Shown here piece by piece: positions 47,651-57,697 of a DNA stretch of 59,640 nucleotides. The translations under genes were made by a program, and so were the position numbers. Source of the DNA: Pelagivirga sediminicola (GTDB lineage Bacteria > Pseudomonadota > Alphaproteobacteria > Rhodobacterales > Rhodobacteraceae); NCBI RefSeq assembly GCF_003072125.1, contig NZ_QCYH01000014.1, positions 1-59,640 on the forward strand, read 5' to 3'. Numbering within the stretch: the stretch's first letter is position 1; each line of letters starts with the position of its first letter. The notes beneath the pieces were generated by a model that saw nothing but the letters and a program-made list of their open reading frames with translations, did no database searches and had not been told where the DNA came from.

Positions 47651-48688
47651 ATGTCCCTCGCAAACCTTACCGCACCGACGCTTGCCATCGCGGCCCTGTC
47701 GGCCACCGCTGCTGCAGCCCGCGACAACGTGCAGGTCGCAGGATCCTCCACCGTGCTGCCCTATGCGGCCATCGTTGCCGAAGCCTTTGGTGAGAATTTC
47801 GATTACCCGACACCGGTAATCGAATCGGGCGGCTCGTCTGCCGGGCTCAAGCGGTTCTGTTCGGGTGTGGGCGCCAACACGATCGACATCGCGAATTCCA
47901 GCCGCGCGATCAAACCGCCGGAAATGAAAATATGCGCGGAAAACGGTGTGACGGGCATTGTCGAGGTGCGCATCGGCTATGACGGGATCGTCTTTGCCAG
48001 CGACATCAACGGCAACAGCTTCGCCTTTACGCCCGCCGATTGGTATCTGGCATTGGCCGCGGACCTGCCCGTGGACGGAGCCATGATCGCCAACCCCAAC
48101 ACCAACTGGAACATGATTGACACGGATCTTCCCGATCAGTCGATCAAGGCGTTCATTCCCGGCACCAAGCACGGCACGCGAGAGGTATTCGAAGAAAAGG
48201 TTCTGCTGCAAGGGTGCAAGGACAGCGGCGCAATGGGCGCGATCCTGCAGATCAACGGCGCGGACGAAAAGGCGGCCGAGGCGGCCTGCATGGCGGTGCG
48301 CACCGATGGTCTGTCGGTCGATATCGACGGCGACTATACCGAAACGCTTGCACGGATCGAAGCGGATCCGAACGGCATCGGTGTGTTCGGCCTGTCGTTT
48401 TATGAAAACAACACCGACCGCCTGCAAGTCGCGACAATGTCTGGTGTCCTGCCCGGCACGGCGAGCATCGCGGCGGGGGATTATCCGGTCTCGCGCCCGC
48501 TGTATTTCTACATCAAGGCGGCGCATCTGGATGAAATACCCGGTTTGCAGGAGTTCACCCAGTTTTTCGTCAGCGACGAGATTGCCGGCCCCGATGGGCC
48601 GCTGGCCGAATATGGGCTGGTTTCCGACCCCCAACTGACCGCGACGCAGGATGCGGTCAGCAATCGCGCTCTGCTTGGCGGCATGTAG
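47651..48688 (+). CDS. pstS: PstS phosphate-binding protein
   Basis: This encodes 345 residues with a signal peptide (about 1-23) and the PstS fold. Phosphate-contact segments are VAGSSTVLPYAAI, ESGGSSAGLKRF and ANSSRAIKPPE. It captures phosphate in the periplasm for PstCAB. The ATG at 47651 follows AGGAG; the leader between the Pho box and this start is about 80 bases. Confidence 0.95.
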   Translation: MSLANLTAPTLAIAALSATAAAARDNVQVAGSSTVLPYAAIVAEAFGENFDYPTPVIESGGSSAGLKRFCSGVGANTIDIANSSRAIKPPEMKICAENGVTGIVEVRIGYDGIVFASDINGNSFAFTPADWYLALAADLPVDGAMIANPNTNWNMIDTDLPDQSIKAFIPGTKHGTREVFEEKVLLQGCKDSGAMGAILQINGADEKAAEAACMAVRTDGLSVDIDGDYTETLARIEADPNGIGVFGLSFYENNTDRLQVATMSGVLPGTASIAAGDYPVSRPLYFYIKAAHLDEIPGLQEFTQFFVSDEIAGPDGPLAEYGLVSDPQLTATQDAVSNRALLGGM

Positions 48689-48745
48689 GGCAGGGTGCGG
48701 AGCCGGCCTTGCGTCTGCTCCGCGCCGACCCAAGGAGAAACGGAC

Positions 48746-49975
48746 ATGATCCGGAACCTTGATATGGCGCCCTCTCTGCCCGCACTGGTGATCGGTCTGG
48801 CGGTCTTGGCGTCTTTCGCCGCGCAGATGCGGGCACGTGCCGCGTCGGGCGGGGATCTGCGCAATCTGGCATCCCTGCCCGGGCCGCATGGCGCGAACGC
48901 CTTTCTCAGTGTCCTTGTTCCGGCGATCGCCAGCTATGCCGCCCTGTCACTGGTCAGGTTGATCGGTGACCGGCAAGGGGTCGAGCTGCTTTCCGCCCAT
49001 TCCGTGCCCGTGGCGGTGCTGGTCGTCGCCGCACTTGGGTGCGGTGGCGCAATCTCGGTGTCCACAGCGCGGTTTCGGGCCCGCGCAGCATTCGAGTGGT
49101 GGATCAAGTCGCTCCTGATCGCCGCCGCCGCAGTGGCGGTCCTGACCACGCTCGGCATCGTGCTGTCGATGCTGTTCGAAGCGGTGCAGTTCTTTCAACA
49201 ATACCACTGGCGCGATTTTTTCCTGTCCAGCAAGTGGTCTCCCAACTTTCGCGGCAACAGCGCGCTGGGCATCCTGCCGCTGCTTTGGGGCACGCTATAC
49301 ATCAGCTTCATCGCGCTGCTGCTTGCGGTGCCTGTTGGGCTGTTTGCCGCGATATACCTCTCCGAGTATGCAGGGCGGCGGATGCGAAATGTCGCCAAGC
49401 CGCTGATCGAAATCCTCGCAGGGATCCCCACGATCGTCTATGGGCTGTTTGCGTTGACCACGATCGGGCCGGTCCTGCGGGACTATTTCGCGCAGCCGCT
49501 TGGGTTGGGCGACAGCGCGTCGTCGGTGATGACGGCGGGGCTGGTCATGGGGATCATGCTGATCCCGTTCGTGTCGTCGCTGTCGGATGACGCCATCAAT
49601 GCGGTGCCGCAGGCGATGCGCGACGGATCCTATGCGCTGGGCGCCACGCGGTCCGAAACGATCCGGCAGGTGGTGATCCCGGCTGCCTTGCCGGGCATCA
49701 TGGGCGCCGCATTGCTGGCCGCCAGCCGCGCCATCGGCGAGACGATGATCGTCGTTCTGGGCGCCGGAGCCGCCGCCCGCCTGTCGCTGAACCCGCTTGA
49801 AGCGATGACGACCATCACCGTGAAAATCGTCAGTCAACTGACTGGTGACACCGATTTTGCCAGCCCTGAAACATTGGTGGCCTTCGCGCTTGGGCTGACG
49901 CTTTTCGTCTTTACGCTGGGGCTCAACGTGCTGGCCCTGATGATCGTGCGCAAATATCGGGAGCGATACGAATGA
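48746..49975 (+). CDS. pstC: PstC phosphate transporter permease
   Basis: This encodes 409 residues, longer than E. coli PstC (about 320) because of extra N-terminal helices and a soluble stretch. The permease core carries FFLSSKWSPNFRGNSALGIL and the ATPase-contact loop SYALGATRSETIRQVVIPAA. The ATG at 48746 follows AAGGAG. Long N-terminal forms are, as I recall, common in alphaproteobacteria. It overlaps pstA by four bases. Confidence 0.93.
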   Translation: MIRNLDMAPSLPALVIGLAVLASFAAQMRARAASGGDLRNLASLPGPHGANAFLSVLVPAIASYAALSLVRLIGDRQGVELLSAHSVPVAVLVVAALGCGGAISVSTARFRARAAFEWWIKSLLIAAAAVAVLTTLGIVLSMLFEAVQFFQQYHWRDFFLSSKWSPNFRGNSALGILPLLWGTLYISFIALLLAVPVGLFAAIYLSEYAGRRMRNVAKPLIEILAGIPTIVYGLFALTTIGPVLRDYFAQPLGLGDSASSVMTAGLVMGIMLIPFVSSLSDDAINAVPQAMRDGSYALGATRSETIRQVVIPAALPGIMGAALLAASRAIGETMIVVLGAGAAARLSLNPLEAMTTITVKIVSQLTGDTDFASPETLVAFALGLTLFVFTLGLNVLALMIVRKYRERYE

Positions 49976-51300
49976 CACCTCCGGCGCATTCCCTGCTCAA
50001 AAGCGATGATCGCACCAGGCGGCGGCGCGCGTCCGAGGCGCGGTTCCGCGCGTGTGGACTGGCCGCGATCGGCATTGCGGCGCTGGCGCTGGCCGTGTTG
50101 CTGACTTCGGTTCTCGCCAATGGCGCAGGGGCGTTTCGCCAGACCTATATCAAACTGCAGATCCCCTTGCCCGAAGCCAGTCTGGACAAAGCCGGCCAGC
50201 GCGATCCGGCCGCGATGGCAAAGGTCTCGACCTTCGGCTATGCGGCGCTGCTGCACGCCGCCCTGCTGGACCGGATCGCCGCGTTGCAGATCGAGACGGA
50301 ACTGGCCGACCAGGACGTCGCAGCAATGATCAGCAAGGAGGCGGCCGCCACCTTGCGCGATCATGTGCTCGCGAACCCTCATCTGATTGGCGGCATGGCG
50401 GCGATGGATGTTCTGGCGGCAGGTCGGATCGACGGGTATTTCAAGGGCCGCGTGACCCTGAAAAGCGCGGCGATGGACGGCAATACCTCACCTCAGGCCC
50501 TGCAGCTTGCCCGCAAACTGGCCGATGCCGACGTGATCGAGACGCGTTTCAACTGGCGGTTTCTGACCGCGCCCGACGCCAGCGACCAGCGGCCCGAGGC
50601 CGCCGGTCTGGGTGTTGCGATGCTGGGATCGCTTTACATGATGCTGGTGGTGCTGGCGCTGGCCCTGCCGGTCGGGGTGGCGGCCTCGATCTATCTGGAG
50701 GAATTCGCGCCCCGGAGCAGGATATCCGATCTGATCGAGGTGAATATCAGCAATCTGGCCGCCGTCCCGTCCATCGTGTTCGGCATCCTCGGGCTGGCGG
50801 TTTTCATCAACTTCGCCGGGATGCGGCAATCCTCGCCCCTGGTCGGCGGGCTGGTTCTGACGCTCATGACGCTGCCGACGATCATCATCTCGACCCGCGC
50901 GGCGCTCAAATCGGTGCCGCCGTCGATCCGCGATGCTGCATTGGCCCTCGGGGCCAGCAGGATGCAGGCGGTGTTTCACCATGTCCTGCCGCTTGCCGCG
51001 CCGGGCATACTGACCGGCACCATCCTGGGGCTCGCGCAAGCGCTGGGCGAAACCGCGCCCCTGCTGCTGATCGGCATGGTGGCTTTCGTGCGCGACTATC
51101 CGGTGGCGTATAGCGATACGGCAGGGCTGTTTGGCGACGCGGCCACGGCGCTGCCGGTGCAGGTCTTCAACTGGACCCAACGGGCCGATCCGGGTTTCGC
51201 CGAACGCGCATCGGGCGCGATCATCACGCTGCTGGTGTTTCTGGCCGTGATGAACACGGCGGCCATCCTGCTGCGCCGCCGCTTTGAACGTCGCTGGTAA
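49972..51300 (+). CDS. pstA: PstA phosphate transporter permease
   Basis: This encodes 442 residues with a cytoplasmic arginine-rich start, one helix, a periplasmic insertion of about 150 residues (roughly 55-205) and then the usual permease core with ASIYLEEFAPRSRISDLIEV and AALALGASRMQAVFHHVLPL. The large periplasmic domain makes it longer than E. coli PstA (about 296). Confidence 0.93.
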   Translation: MTPPAHSLLKSDDRTRRRRASEARFRACGLAAIGIAALALAVLLTSVLANGAGAFRQTYIKLQIPLPEASLDKAGQRDPAAMAKVSTFGYAALLHAALLDRIAALQIETELADQDVAAMISKEAAATLRDHVLANPHLIGGMAAMDVLAAGRIDGYFKGRVTLKSAAMDGNTSPQALQLARKLADADVIETRFNWRFLTAPDASDQRPEAAGLGVAMLGSLYMMLVVLALALPVGVAASIYLEEFAPRSRISDLIEVNISNLAAVPSIVFGILGLAVFINFAGMRQSSPLVGGLVLTLMTLPTIIISTRAALKSVPPSIRDAALALGASRMQAVFHHVLPLAAPGILTGTILGLAQALGETAPLLLIGMVAFVRDYPVAYSDTAGLFGDAATALPVQVFNWTQRADPGFAERASGAIITLLVFLAVMNTAAILLRRRFERRW

Positions 51301-51315
51301 CGAGAGGGGAATGCC

Positions 51316-52113
51316 ATGAAGGACATCGATGTAATCGAGCGCTCGCGTGCAGGGGCGCGGCAGAAGATATCGGCACGCAACGTGCAGGTTCGCTATGGGC
51401 ACACGGCCGCGATCAAAAATGTGTCGGTGGATATCGCCGCCGACACGGTGACCGCGTTCATCGGCCCGTCCGGCTGTGGAAAATCCACATTTCTGCGCTG
51501 CCTGAATCGCATGAATGACACGATCGACACTTGCCGCGTGACGGGGGAGATCCGCATTGACGACGAAGACATCCACGACCCCAAGGTCGATCCAGTGCAA
51601 TTGCGCGCCAAGGTCGGTATGGTGTTTCAAAAGCCCAATCCCTTTGCGAAATCCATCTATGACAACGTGGCATATGGCCCGAAAATCCACGGATTGGCCC
51701 GCACCAAGGCCGAGCTGGGCGACATCGTGAAGGTCGCGCTGGAAAAGGCCGCGCTCTGGGACGAGGTCAAGGATCGGCTCGACAGTCCGGGAACGGGGTT
51801 GTCTGGCGGTCAACAGCAACGATTGTGCATCGCGCGTGCCATCGCGACCGCGCCGCAGGTTCTGCTGATGGACGAGCCGTGCTCGGCCCTCGATCCTATC
51901 GCCACAGCGCAGATCGAAGAGCTGATACACGATCTACGCCGGAACTATTGCGTCGTGATCGTCACGCATTCGATGCAGCAAGCCGCGCGAATCAGCCAGA
52001 AAACGGCGTTTTTCCACCTTGGCAGTCTGGTGGAGTACGGCGATACCGATCAGGTGTTTACCGCGCCCCGCGATTCAAGAACCGAAAGCTACATCACCGG
52101 CAGGATTGGATAA
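51316..52113 (+). CDS. pstB: PstB phosphate transporter ATPase
   Basis: This encodes 265 residues with Walker [10 protein letters not shown] at 50-58, the signature [16 protein letters not shown], and Walker [16 protein letters not shown]. The segment LRCLNRMND is typical of PstB. It powers high-affinity phosphate import. It starts behind GAGAGGGGAA and is followed by phoU after 3 bases. Confidence 0.95.
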   Translation: MKDIDVIERSRAGARQKISARNVQVRYGHTAAIKNVSVDIAADTVTAFIGPSGCGKSTFLRCLNRMNDTIDTCRVTGEIRIDDEDIHDPKVDPVQLRAKVGMVFQKPNPFAKSIYDNVAYGPKIHGLARTKAELGDIVKVALEKAALWDEVKDRLDSPGTGLSGGQQQRLCIARAIATAPQVLLMDEPCSALDPIATAQIEELIHDLRRNYCVVIVTHSMQQAARISQKTAFFHLGSLVEYGDTDQVFTAPRDSRTESYITGRIG

Positions 52114-52116
52114 CCC

Positions 52117-52824
52117 ATGGAAAACGAGCATATCTCTTCGGCTTTCGATACCGATCTCGAAGCGGTCCAGTCGCAGATCATGAAAATGGGCGGACTGGTC
52201 GAAAACGCCATCCAGCTTGGCATGAAATCCCTTGAAACCCGCGACGCGGAACTGGCCCGGCAGGTGCGCGTCGCGGATGGGGCCATCGACGCGCTCGAAG
52301 AGGCCATCAACGAGGGTGCCGCGCGCATCATTGCGCTGCGCGCCCCGACGGCGGTCGATCTGCGGCTGGTCCTGTGTGTGATCAAGATCAGCGGCAATCT
52401 TGAGCGGATCGGCGATTACGCCAAGAACATGGCAAAACGGACCGAGGTTCTGTCTCGCGCCGCGCCGGTCGGCAATGGCATGGGCACGCTGCGCCGCATG
52501 ACACGCGCCGTCGAGGTGATGCTGAAGGATGCGCTTGATGCGTATATCCATCGCGACGTCGCTTTGGCGGCTGATGTGATTGCGCGCGATGTCGATGTCG
52601 ATCAGATGTATAATGCGCTGTTCCGGGAGCTGCTGACATTCATGATGGAGGATCCGCGCAACATCACCGCGTGCCTGCATCTTCATTTCATATCCAAGAA
52701 TACCGAACGCATGGGAGATCACGTGACTTCGATTGCCGAACAGGTGATATATCTGGCCACCGGCAAACAACCGGACGAGGCCCGCCCAAAGGCGGACACG
52801 ACCACGAGCGCGGGGGCTATGTGA
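52117..52824 (+). CDS. phoU: PhoU phosphate signalling regulator
   Basis: This encodes 235 residues, two PhoU helical repeats. The metal-binding pattern of each repeat is seen as DLRLVLCVIKISGNLERIGD and CLHLHFISKNTERMGDHVTS. PhoU couples the Pst transporter to PhoR, keeping the regulon off when phosphate is plentiful. Its stop overlaps the phoB start by one base. Confidence 0.95.
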   Translation: MENEHISSAFDTDLEAVQSQIMKMGGLVENAIQLGMKSLETRDAELARQVRVADGAIDALEEAINEGAARIIALRAPTAVDLRLVLCVIKISGNLERIGDYAKNMAKRTEVLSRAAPVGNGMGTLRRMTRAVEVMLKDALDAYIHRDVALAADVIARDVDVDQMYNALFRELLTFMMEDPRNITACLHLHFISKNTERMGDHVTSIAEQVIYLATGKQPDEARPKADTTTSAGAM

Positions 52825-53510
52825 TGACATCCATGCAGGCGCAGGTGCTGCTGGTCGAGGACGAGGCGGCCCAGCGTGAGGTGCTGACCTATAATCTGAA
52901 AGCCGAAGGATTTGCCGTGCGCTGTGCCGAAAACGGCGAGGAGGCGATGTTGATGATCGCCGAGGCAGTTCCCGATCTGGTGATCCTGGATTGGATGATG
53001 CCGCGGGTGAGCGGTCTTGAGGTCTGCCGCCAGATCAAGACCCGTGACGACACAAGGCATATTCCGGTCATCATGCTTTCGGCCCGCTCCGAAGAGGTCG
53101 ATACCGTTCGGGGCCTGGAAACCGGCGCGGATGATTACGTGATCAAGCCGTATTCGCTGAACGAGTTGATGGCGCGTGCCCGCACGCAGTTACGCCGCAA
53201 CCGCTCGGGCTCAGTTGCCATTTTGTCGTTCGAGGACATCACCCTTGATGCCGAAAGCCACCGGGCCAGCCGCAACAATCAAGAGCTGAAGCTGGGACCG
53301 ACGGAGTTTCGCCTTCTGGCCAGGTTGATGGAACGGCCGGGCCGTGTCTTCAGCCGCGAGCAGCTGCTGGATCTGGTGTGGGGCCAGGACATATTCGTGG
53401 AGTCGCGGACGGTGGATGTCCATGTTGGGCGGCTGCGCAAGACACTCACGCGGTTCGGCGGCAGCGATCCGATCCGCACCGTGCGCGGTGCCGGATATGC
53501 GCTGGGATGA
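52824..53510 (+). CDS. phoB: PhoB response regulator
   Basis: This encodes 228 residues: a receiver domain with Asp56 as phosphate acceptor and Lys108 (DYVIKPYS), and a winged-helix output domain (TEFRLLARLMERPGRVFSRE, then VDVHVGRLRK). It should bind the Pho box before pstS. The ATG at 52824 is coupled to phoU; a GTG one codon earlier is also possible. Confidence 0.95.
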   Translation: MTSMQAQVLLVEDEAAQREVLTYNLKAEGFAVRCAENGEEAMLMIAEAVPDLVILDWMMPRVSGLEVCRQIKTRDDTRHIPVIMLSARSEEVDTVRGLETGADDYVIKPYSLNELMARARTQLRRNRSGSVAILSFEDITLDAESHRASRNNQELKLGPTEFRLLARLMERPGRVFSREQLLDLVWGQDIFVESRTVDVHVGRLRKTLTRFGGSDPIRTVRGAGYALG

Positions 53511-53580
53511 TCGCAAATCGCGGCAGCCCTCGATGATGGCGCGGTGATCGCGGCGCCACGCCTATATGTCGCGAAACGCG

Positions 53581-54582
53581 TTAACTGGGAAACAGGCCGC
53601 TCAGCGCCGTGGTCAGGAGCCTGCGCACCTTCGGGCGTTTTCCGGGCGAGAAGGGCAGGGGGCGGCAGACCTCCATCGCGGCGACGCCGACGCGCGCGGT
53701 CAGGGCGCCGTTGACCACCCCTTCGCCGAACCGGCGCGAGATCTTCGACAATAGGCTGCCGCCCGCGACGCTGGAGATCACGTCGTCGCCGACCGCCACG
53801 GCGCCGGTCGCCACCAGATGCGTCAGCACGGCGCGGGTCAGGCGCAGGCTGCCCAAGGTGCCGGAGCGGCCGCCATAGATTTCGGCGATCCGGCGGATCA
53901 TCCGCAGATTGGCGCTGAGCGCGACGACCACATCGGCCAGCGCCAGCGGCACCAGCGCGGTGACGGCGGCAACCTGCCGCGCCGCGCCCTCGACCTGGCG
54001 AAGCGCGGCGGCGTCGAGCGGGGTCAAGAGCTCGGCCTCGGTCAGCGCCAGAAGGGTGCGCGCGTCGAACTGGTCGCCGCGCTGCTCGGCCAGGCGCTCG
54101 CGGCCCCAGCGGGTATCCTCGCGGCCCGCGTAGAGCTTTACCAGATCGTCGGTCAGGCGCCGCGCGGCGGGCAGATCATCGTCGGCCAGCGCCGCATCGG
54201 CGGCGCGGTGCAGCGCGTCGATCCGGCCGAGGCGCGCAAAGGCGGCCAGCTCGCGCAGGGCGATGGCCAAGAGGACCAGAACCAGCGCGATCAGCAGGCC
54301 CGACACGACATAGCCCAGCAGCGGAACGCTGGCGACCAGCCCGGCGGCGAAATTCCACGCCGCCAGCGATATGGCAAGGGTCAGCAGGGTACCCAGCAAC
54401 CCCCAGAAGAGGCGCGCCAGCCGCGAGGGGCGCCGCGCGGCCAGCGCGGCGACGGTCTGCATCGCGCGGCCCTCGGGCGGCGGCGGCAGGTCGGGATCGG
54501 GCACTGGCGGCGCCTCGGACGGGGCGGCGCGGGGGGTGTCCTCGTCCAGATCGAACAGGATGGGGCCTTTGGGGCGGCTCAT
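53581..54582 (-). CDS. YcjF/TIGR01620-family membrane protein
   Basis: This encodes 333 residues: a proline-rich acidic N-terminus, two membrane helices at about 57-78 and 85-110, and a C-terminal DUF697-like helical domain (ALVPLALADVVVALSANLRM, then TGAVAVGDDVISSVAGGSLL). It overlaps the GNAT gene and lies in a minus-strand operon with ycjX, a pairing also known in enterobacteria. The function is not established; a partner role for the YcjX GTPase is inferred. Confidence 0.85.
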   Translation of the reverse strand: MSRPKGPILFDLDEDTPRAAPSEAPPVPDPDLPPPPEGRAMQTVAALAARRPSRLARLFWGLLGTLLTLAISLAAWNFAAGLVASVPLLGYVVSGLLIALVLVLLAIALRELAAFARLGRIDALHRAADAALADDDLPAARRLTDDLVKLYAGREDTRWGRERLAEQRGDQFDARTLLALTEAELLTPLDAAALRQVEGAARQVAAVTALVPLALADVVVALSANLRMIRRIAEIYGGRSGTLGSLRLTRAVLTHLVATGAVAVGDDVISSVAGGSLLSKISRRFGEGVVNGALTARVGVAAMEVCRPLPFSPGKRPKVRRLLTTALSGLFPS

Positions 54583-55031
54583 GGCGCAGGGCTCCTTTGC
54601 CAGATCATGTGGATGTCGGGCAGGCGCTCGTCATTGCCCGCGCCATCGCTGCGCCCCGCCTCGGCAAAGCCGTGGGCGGCGTAGAAGCTGCGCGCAGCCT
54701 CGTTCGCCTCGGCGACGAAAAGCTCCAGCCGGGGCTGCGCGCGTTTGGCCTCCTCCAGCAGCGCGCGGCCCATCCCGCGCCCCTGCGCGCGCGGATGCAC
54801 GTAAAGCGCATGCACCAGCGCCCCGTCGCGCGCGATGAAGGCCGCAGGCCCGCGCGCGTCGCGCAGCACACGCACCCAGCCTGCTCGCGTGATCTGCGCC
54901 ATGACGCGCAGATCGGTGCGATAGGGGCGCACCCGCGGCAGCCACGCCGTGCGGTGGATGAACCCCCACAGGATCGCCAGCATTTGCGGCACATGCCACA
55001 ACCGCGCGCGGATGGGTTGCAAGGCGCTCAC
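54579..55031 (-). CDS. GNAT-family acetyltransferase
   Basis: This encodes 150 residues. The acetyl-CoA binding region is seen as YVHPRAQGRGMGRALLEEAK, with SFYAAHGFAEAGR near the end. The start is a GTG at 55031 that overlaps the ycjX stop (GTGA), which is better than upstream starts inside ycjX. The substrate is unknown. It is sandwiched between ycjX and the YcjF-like gene. Confidence 0.85.
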   Translation of the reverse strand: MSALQPIRARLWHVPQMLAILWGFIHRTAWLPRVRPYRTDLRVMAQITRAGWVRVLRDARGPAAFIARDGALVHALYVHPRAQGRGMGRALLEEAKRAQPRLELFVAEANEAARSFYAAHGFAEAGRSDGAGNDERLPDIHMIWQRSPAP

Positions 55032-56455
55032 AGCCTGTCGCCGATCAGGAACTGCGCCGCGCGGTCCAGCCGGATATGCGGCGGGCCCATGCCGGGCTTC
55101 AGGCTCAGCGGCGCGGGGGCGAATTTCATCACGCGGTAATCCTGATCGAGCCACGCCTCATGCCCCTGCCGCGCCGCCGCGATCAGCGATGCGGGGCTGT
55201 CCGGCAGATCACCGGGATGAAAGGCGGCCTCGCGCCCGCGGGTGCCGCCCGGCTCCAGAAGCGTGCCGCGCACGCAGTGGAACGCCTCGCCGTCCTGCTC
55301 GCGCGTCTCCTCGACCGTGGCACGCAGGGAGGCGAGCGCGATCGACGCCGTCTCGGCCCCCTGAAAATCGGCGCGGGCGCGGGCCTCGGCGGTCAGCGCT
55401 TCCATGAAGGCCGTGAGGCGCGCATGCTGGGTATGGTGCAGATGGTCCGCCTTGGTCGCGGCAAACAGGATCTTTTCCACCCGGCGCCCCAGTAATAGGC
55501 GGCTGAGAAACGCGTTCCGGCCGGGGCGGAACGCCGACAGGATCTCGGTCATCGTGTCCTGCAGATCGGCCACGGCGGGCGGGCCTGCATGGATCGCCTC
55601 CAGCGCGTCGACCAGCACGATCTGCCGGTCGATCCGCGCGAAATGATCGCGGAAAAACGGTGCGACGACCTGGGATTTATAGGCGTCAAAGCGCCGCTCC
55701 ATCTCGCGCCAGAGGCTGCGGCGGCCGGGGCGGTCCGGCTTCGCGATCGGCGCAAAGGTCAGCGCGGGCGAGCCGGCCAGTTCGCCCGGCAGGATGAACC
55801 GGCCCGGCGCGATGCCGCTGAGCCCCTTCTGCCGCGCCGCGTGCAGATAGGCGGTGAAGGCGTCCGCCAGCGGCCTGATCTGCGGCTCGTCCCATGCGGC
55901 GGCGCCGTCGGTGGCGCCCGCTTGGGCAAGGTAGGGCGCGGCGATCCCGCGCCGCTCCATGGTGGCCAGCGTCGCGGCGGACCAGCCCTCGTAGGTCTTG
56001 TCCATCAGCGCAAGATCCAGCAGCCATTCGCCCGGATAATCCACGATGTCGATATGCACCGTCCGCGGCCCCGTCAGCCCGGCCAGCAGCCCGGCGGGGC
56101 GCACGCGCAGCGACAGGCGCAGCTCGGATATGGCGCGGGTGCTTTCGGGCCAGTGGGGCACCGGCGCTGTGAGGGCGGCCAGATGGCTCTCGAAGTCGAA
56201 GCGCGGCACGGTATCGTCGGGCTGCGGCTGTAGGAAGGCGGCGGTGATACGCCCCTCGCTGGCCGCCACGAGGCCGGGCATGCGCCCGCGCTCCAGCAGG
56301 TTGGCCACCAGCGAGGTGATGAACACCGTCTTGCCCGCGCGCGAAAGGCCGGTGACGCCGATGCGGATGACAGGCTCGAAAAACGTCTCCGACAGGCTGC
56401 CGGAGACCCGCTCGGCCCCGCGCGCCAGCCCGTCGGCCAGTGTCGAGATCCCCAA
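55028..56455 (-). CDS. ycjX: YcjX-family P-loop GTPase-like protein
   Basis: This encodes 475 residues. A P-loop GLSRAGKT at 36-43 and the later [15 protein letters not shown] mark the YcjX (DUF463) family of nucleotide-binding proteins, proposed to be stress related. The start is most likely the TTG at 56455, preceded by AAAGGG at 7 bases and giving the usual N-terminus GISTLADGL. An ATG at 56488 would add 11 residues. It is divergent from truA. Confidence 0.85.
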   Translation of the reverse strand: MGISTLADGLARGAERVSGSLSETFFEPVIRIGVTGLSRAGKTVFITSLVANLLERGRMPGLVAASEGRITAAFLQPQPDDTVPRFDFESHLAALTAPVPHWPESTRAISELRLSLRVRPAGLLAGLTGPRTVHIDIVDYPGEWLLDLALMDKTYEGWSAATLATMERRGIAAPYLAQAGATDGAAAWDEPQIRPLADAFTAYLHAARQKGLSGIAPGRFILPGELAGSPALTFAPIAKPDRPGRRSLWREMERRFDAYKSQVVAPFFRDHFARIDRQIVLVDALEAIHAGPPAVADLQDTMTEILSAFRPGRNAFLSRLLLGRRVEKILFAATKADHLHHTQHARLTAFMEALTAEARARADFQGAETASIALASLRATVEETREQDGEAFHCVRGTLLEPGGTRGREAAFHPGDLPDSPASLIAAARQGHEAWLDQDYRVMKFAPAPLSLKPGMGPPHIRLDRAAQFLIGDRL

Positions 56456-56547
56456 TGTGCCGCCCTTTCGTGATTGCCTTGAGCCCATAGATAACCGCGC
56501 GGTGCAGGCGTTTCCAGTAGGCGGCGCGCCCAGGCGGCCGGGTTGCC

Positions 56548-56573
56548 ATGAGTATTTTTGCCAAGATGAAGGA
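56548..56573 (+). other. Intergenic string GAGTATTTTTGCCAAGATGAAG
   Basis: This AT-rich string lies in the GC-rich gap between ycjX and truA, about 46 bases before the truA start. Similar strings occur, from memory, between genes of many Rhodobacteraceae; its role is not known to me. It also reads as MSIFAKMK from an ATG at 56549, a frame that runs 29 codons into truA. Only one copy is in this window. Confidence 0.35.
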
Positions 56574-56618
56574 TCGCGGCGCTTTTCGCGCGGCGCCGAT
56601 TGGAGTAAGCGCTGGGCC

Positions 56619-57428
56619 ATGCCGAGATTTGCGCTGAAAGTCGAATATCACGGGGGGCCGTTCTCGGGCTGGCAGCGCCAGCGCGATCAGCCATCGGTGC
56701 AGGGTGCGATCGAGGCGGCGCTGGCGCGGCTGGAGCCGGGCGCCCACACCATCGCCGCCGCCGGGCGCACCGATGCGGGGGTGCACGCGCTGGGGCAGGT
56801 CGCGCATTGCGATCTGTCCAGGGACTGGGCGCCCTTTCGGCTGATGGAGGCGCTGAATTATCATCTCAAGCCGCAGCCGGTGGCAATTGTCGATTGCGCC
56901 GCCGTCGCCCCGAACTGGCACGCGCGATTTTCGGCGCAGGAGCGGCGCTATAGCTTTCGGCTGCTGATGCGCCGGGCGCCCGCGACGCATGATGCCGGGC
57001 TGGTCTGGCAGGTGCCCCATATGCTGGACCTCGCAGCCATGCAGGAGGGCGCGACGCATCTGGTGGGGCACCACGATTTCACGACGTTCCGCTCCTCGAT
57101 CTGCCAGTCGGCAAGCCCGGTCAAGACGCTGGACATGCTGGAGATCCGCGACGTGGCGGGGCAGGGCGGGCCCGAGCTGGGCTTTGAGTTGCGGGCGCGG
57201 TCGTTCCTGCACAACCAGGTGCGCAGCATCGTCGGCACGCTGGAGCGCGTGGGGCGCGGTGCGTGGGCGCCGCAGGATGTGCGCCGGGCGCTGGAGGCCC
57301 GCAACCGCGCCGCTTGCGGGCCGGTGTGTCCGCCCCAAGGGCTGTATCTGGCCGAGGCGGTCTATCCCGAAGACCCTTTCACGCGCGGCGCGCTTGCCGA
57401 TCAGGCGGCGCCGGCGCGAAAATCCTAG
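56619..57428 (+). CDS. truA: tRNA pseudouridine(38-40) synthase TruA
   Basis: This encodes 269 residues. The catalytic Asp52 is in [14 protein letters not shown], the start [18 protein letters not shown] is characteristic, and [17 protein letters not shown] lies near the end. It makes pseudouridine in the anticodon stem of tRNAs. The ATG at 56619 gives the conserved start; frames extending upstream are antisense to ycjX. Confidence 0.95.
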   Translation: MPRFALKVEYHGGPFSGWQRQRDQPSVQGAIEAALARLEPGAHTIAAAGRTDAGVHALGQVAHCDLSRDWAPFRLMEALNYHLKPQPVAIVDCAAVAPNWHARFSAQERRYSFRLLMRRAPATHDAGLVWQVPHMLDLAAMQEGATHLVGHHDFTTFRSSICQSASPVKTLDMLEIRDVAGQGGPELGFELRARSFLHNQVRSIVGTLERVGRGAWAPQDVRRALEARNRAACGPVCPPQGLYLAEAVYPEDPFTRGALADQAAPARKS

Positions 57429-57469
57429 TCGCTTGCGATCCGTTTTCCGAGCCGCTATCACGTCGCCAA

Positions 57470-57546
57470 GGTCCCGTAGCTCAACCGGATAGAGCACCTG
57501 ACTTCTAATCAGGATGTTGGGGGTTCGAGTCCTCCCGGGATCGCCA
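57470..57546 (+). tRNA. tRNA-Arg (anticodon UCU)
   Basis: This 77-base cloverleaf includes an encoded CCA end. The acceptor arms are GGTCCCG and CGGGATC, the D arm is GCTC/GAGC, the anticodon stem is CCTGA/TCAGG with TCT at 57504-57506, and the T loop is TTCGAGT. A short CGCC/GGCG hairpin followed by TTTTT begins inside the CCA end and may terminate transcription. tRNA 3' ends are common integration sites, and the next gene codes for TniQ. Confidence 0.95.
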
Positions 57547-57697
57547 TCGGCGTTTTTCAATGCCAATGCACCATAAGCTTGCACGTTTTGGCGATTTCCA
57601 TGCACACCTACTGTCAAGATGCTTGGGGTGCCATGTTGAAGATTTCCTTTAGCACACTGAGATAGAACGGTGTTTCAGCACAGCCCGTGGCTAGTGG
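57547..57697. other. Low-GC gap between tRNA-Arg and tniQ, possible element end
   Basis: This is 151 bases, clearly less GC-rich than truA. TGCAC occurs at 57567, 57580 (as TGCAC across a line of T) and 57601, and GATTTCC at 57593 and 57641. These short repeats could be transposase binding sites of an element end, but they are few and weak. No gene is seen. Confidence 0.35.
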
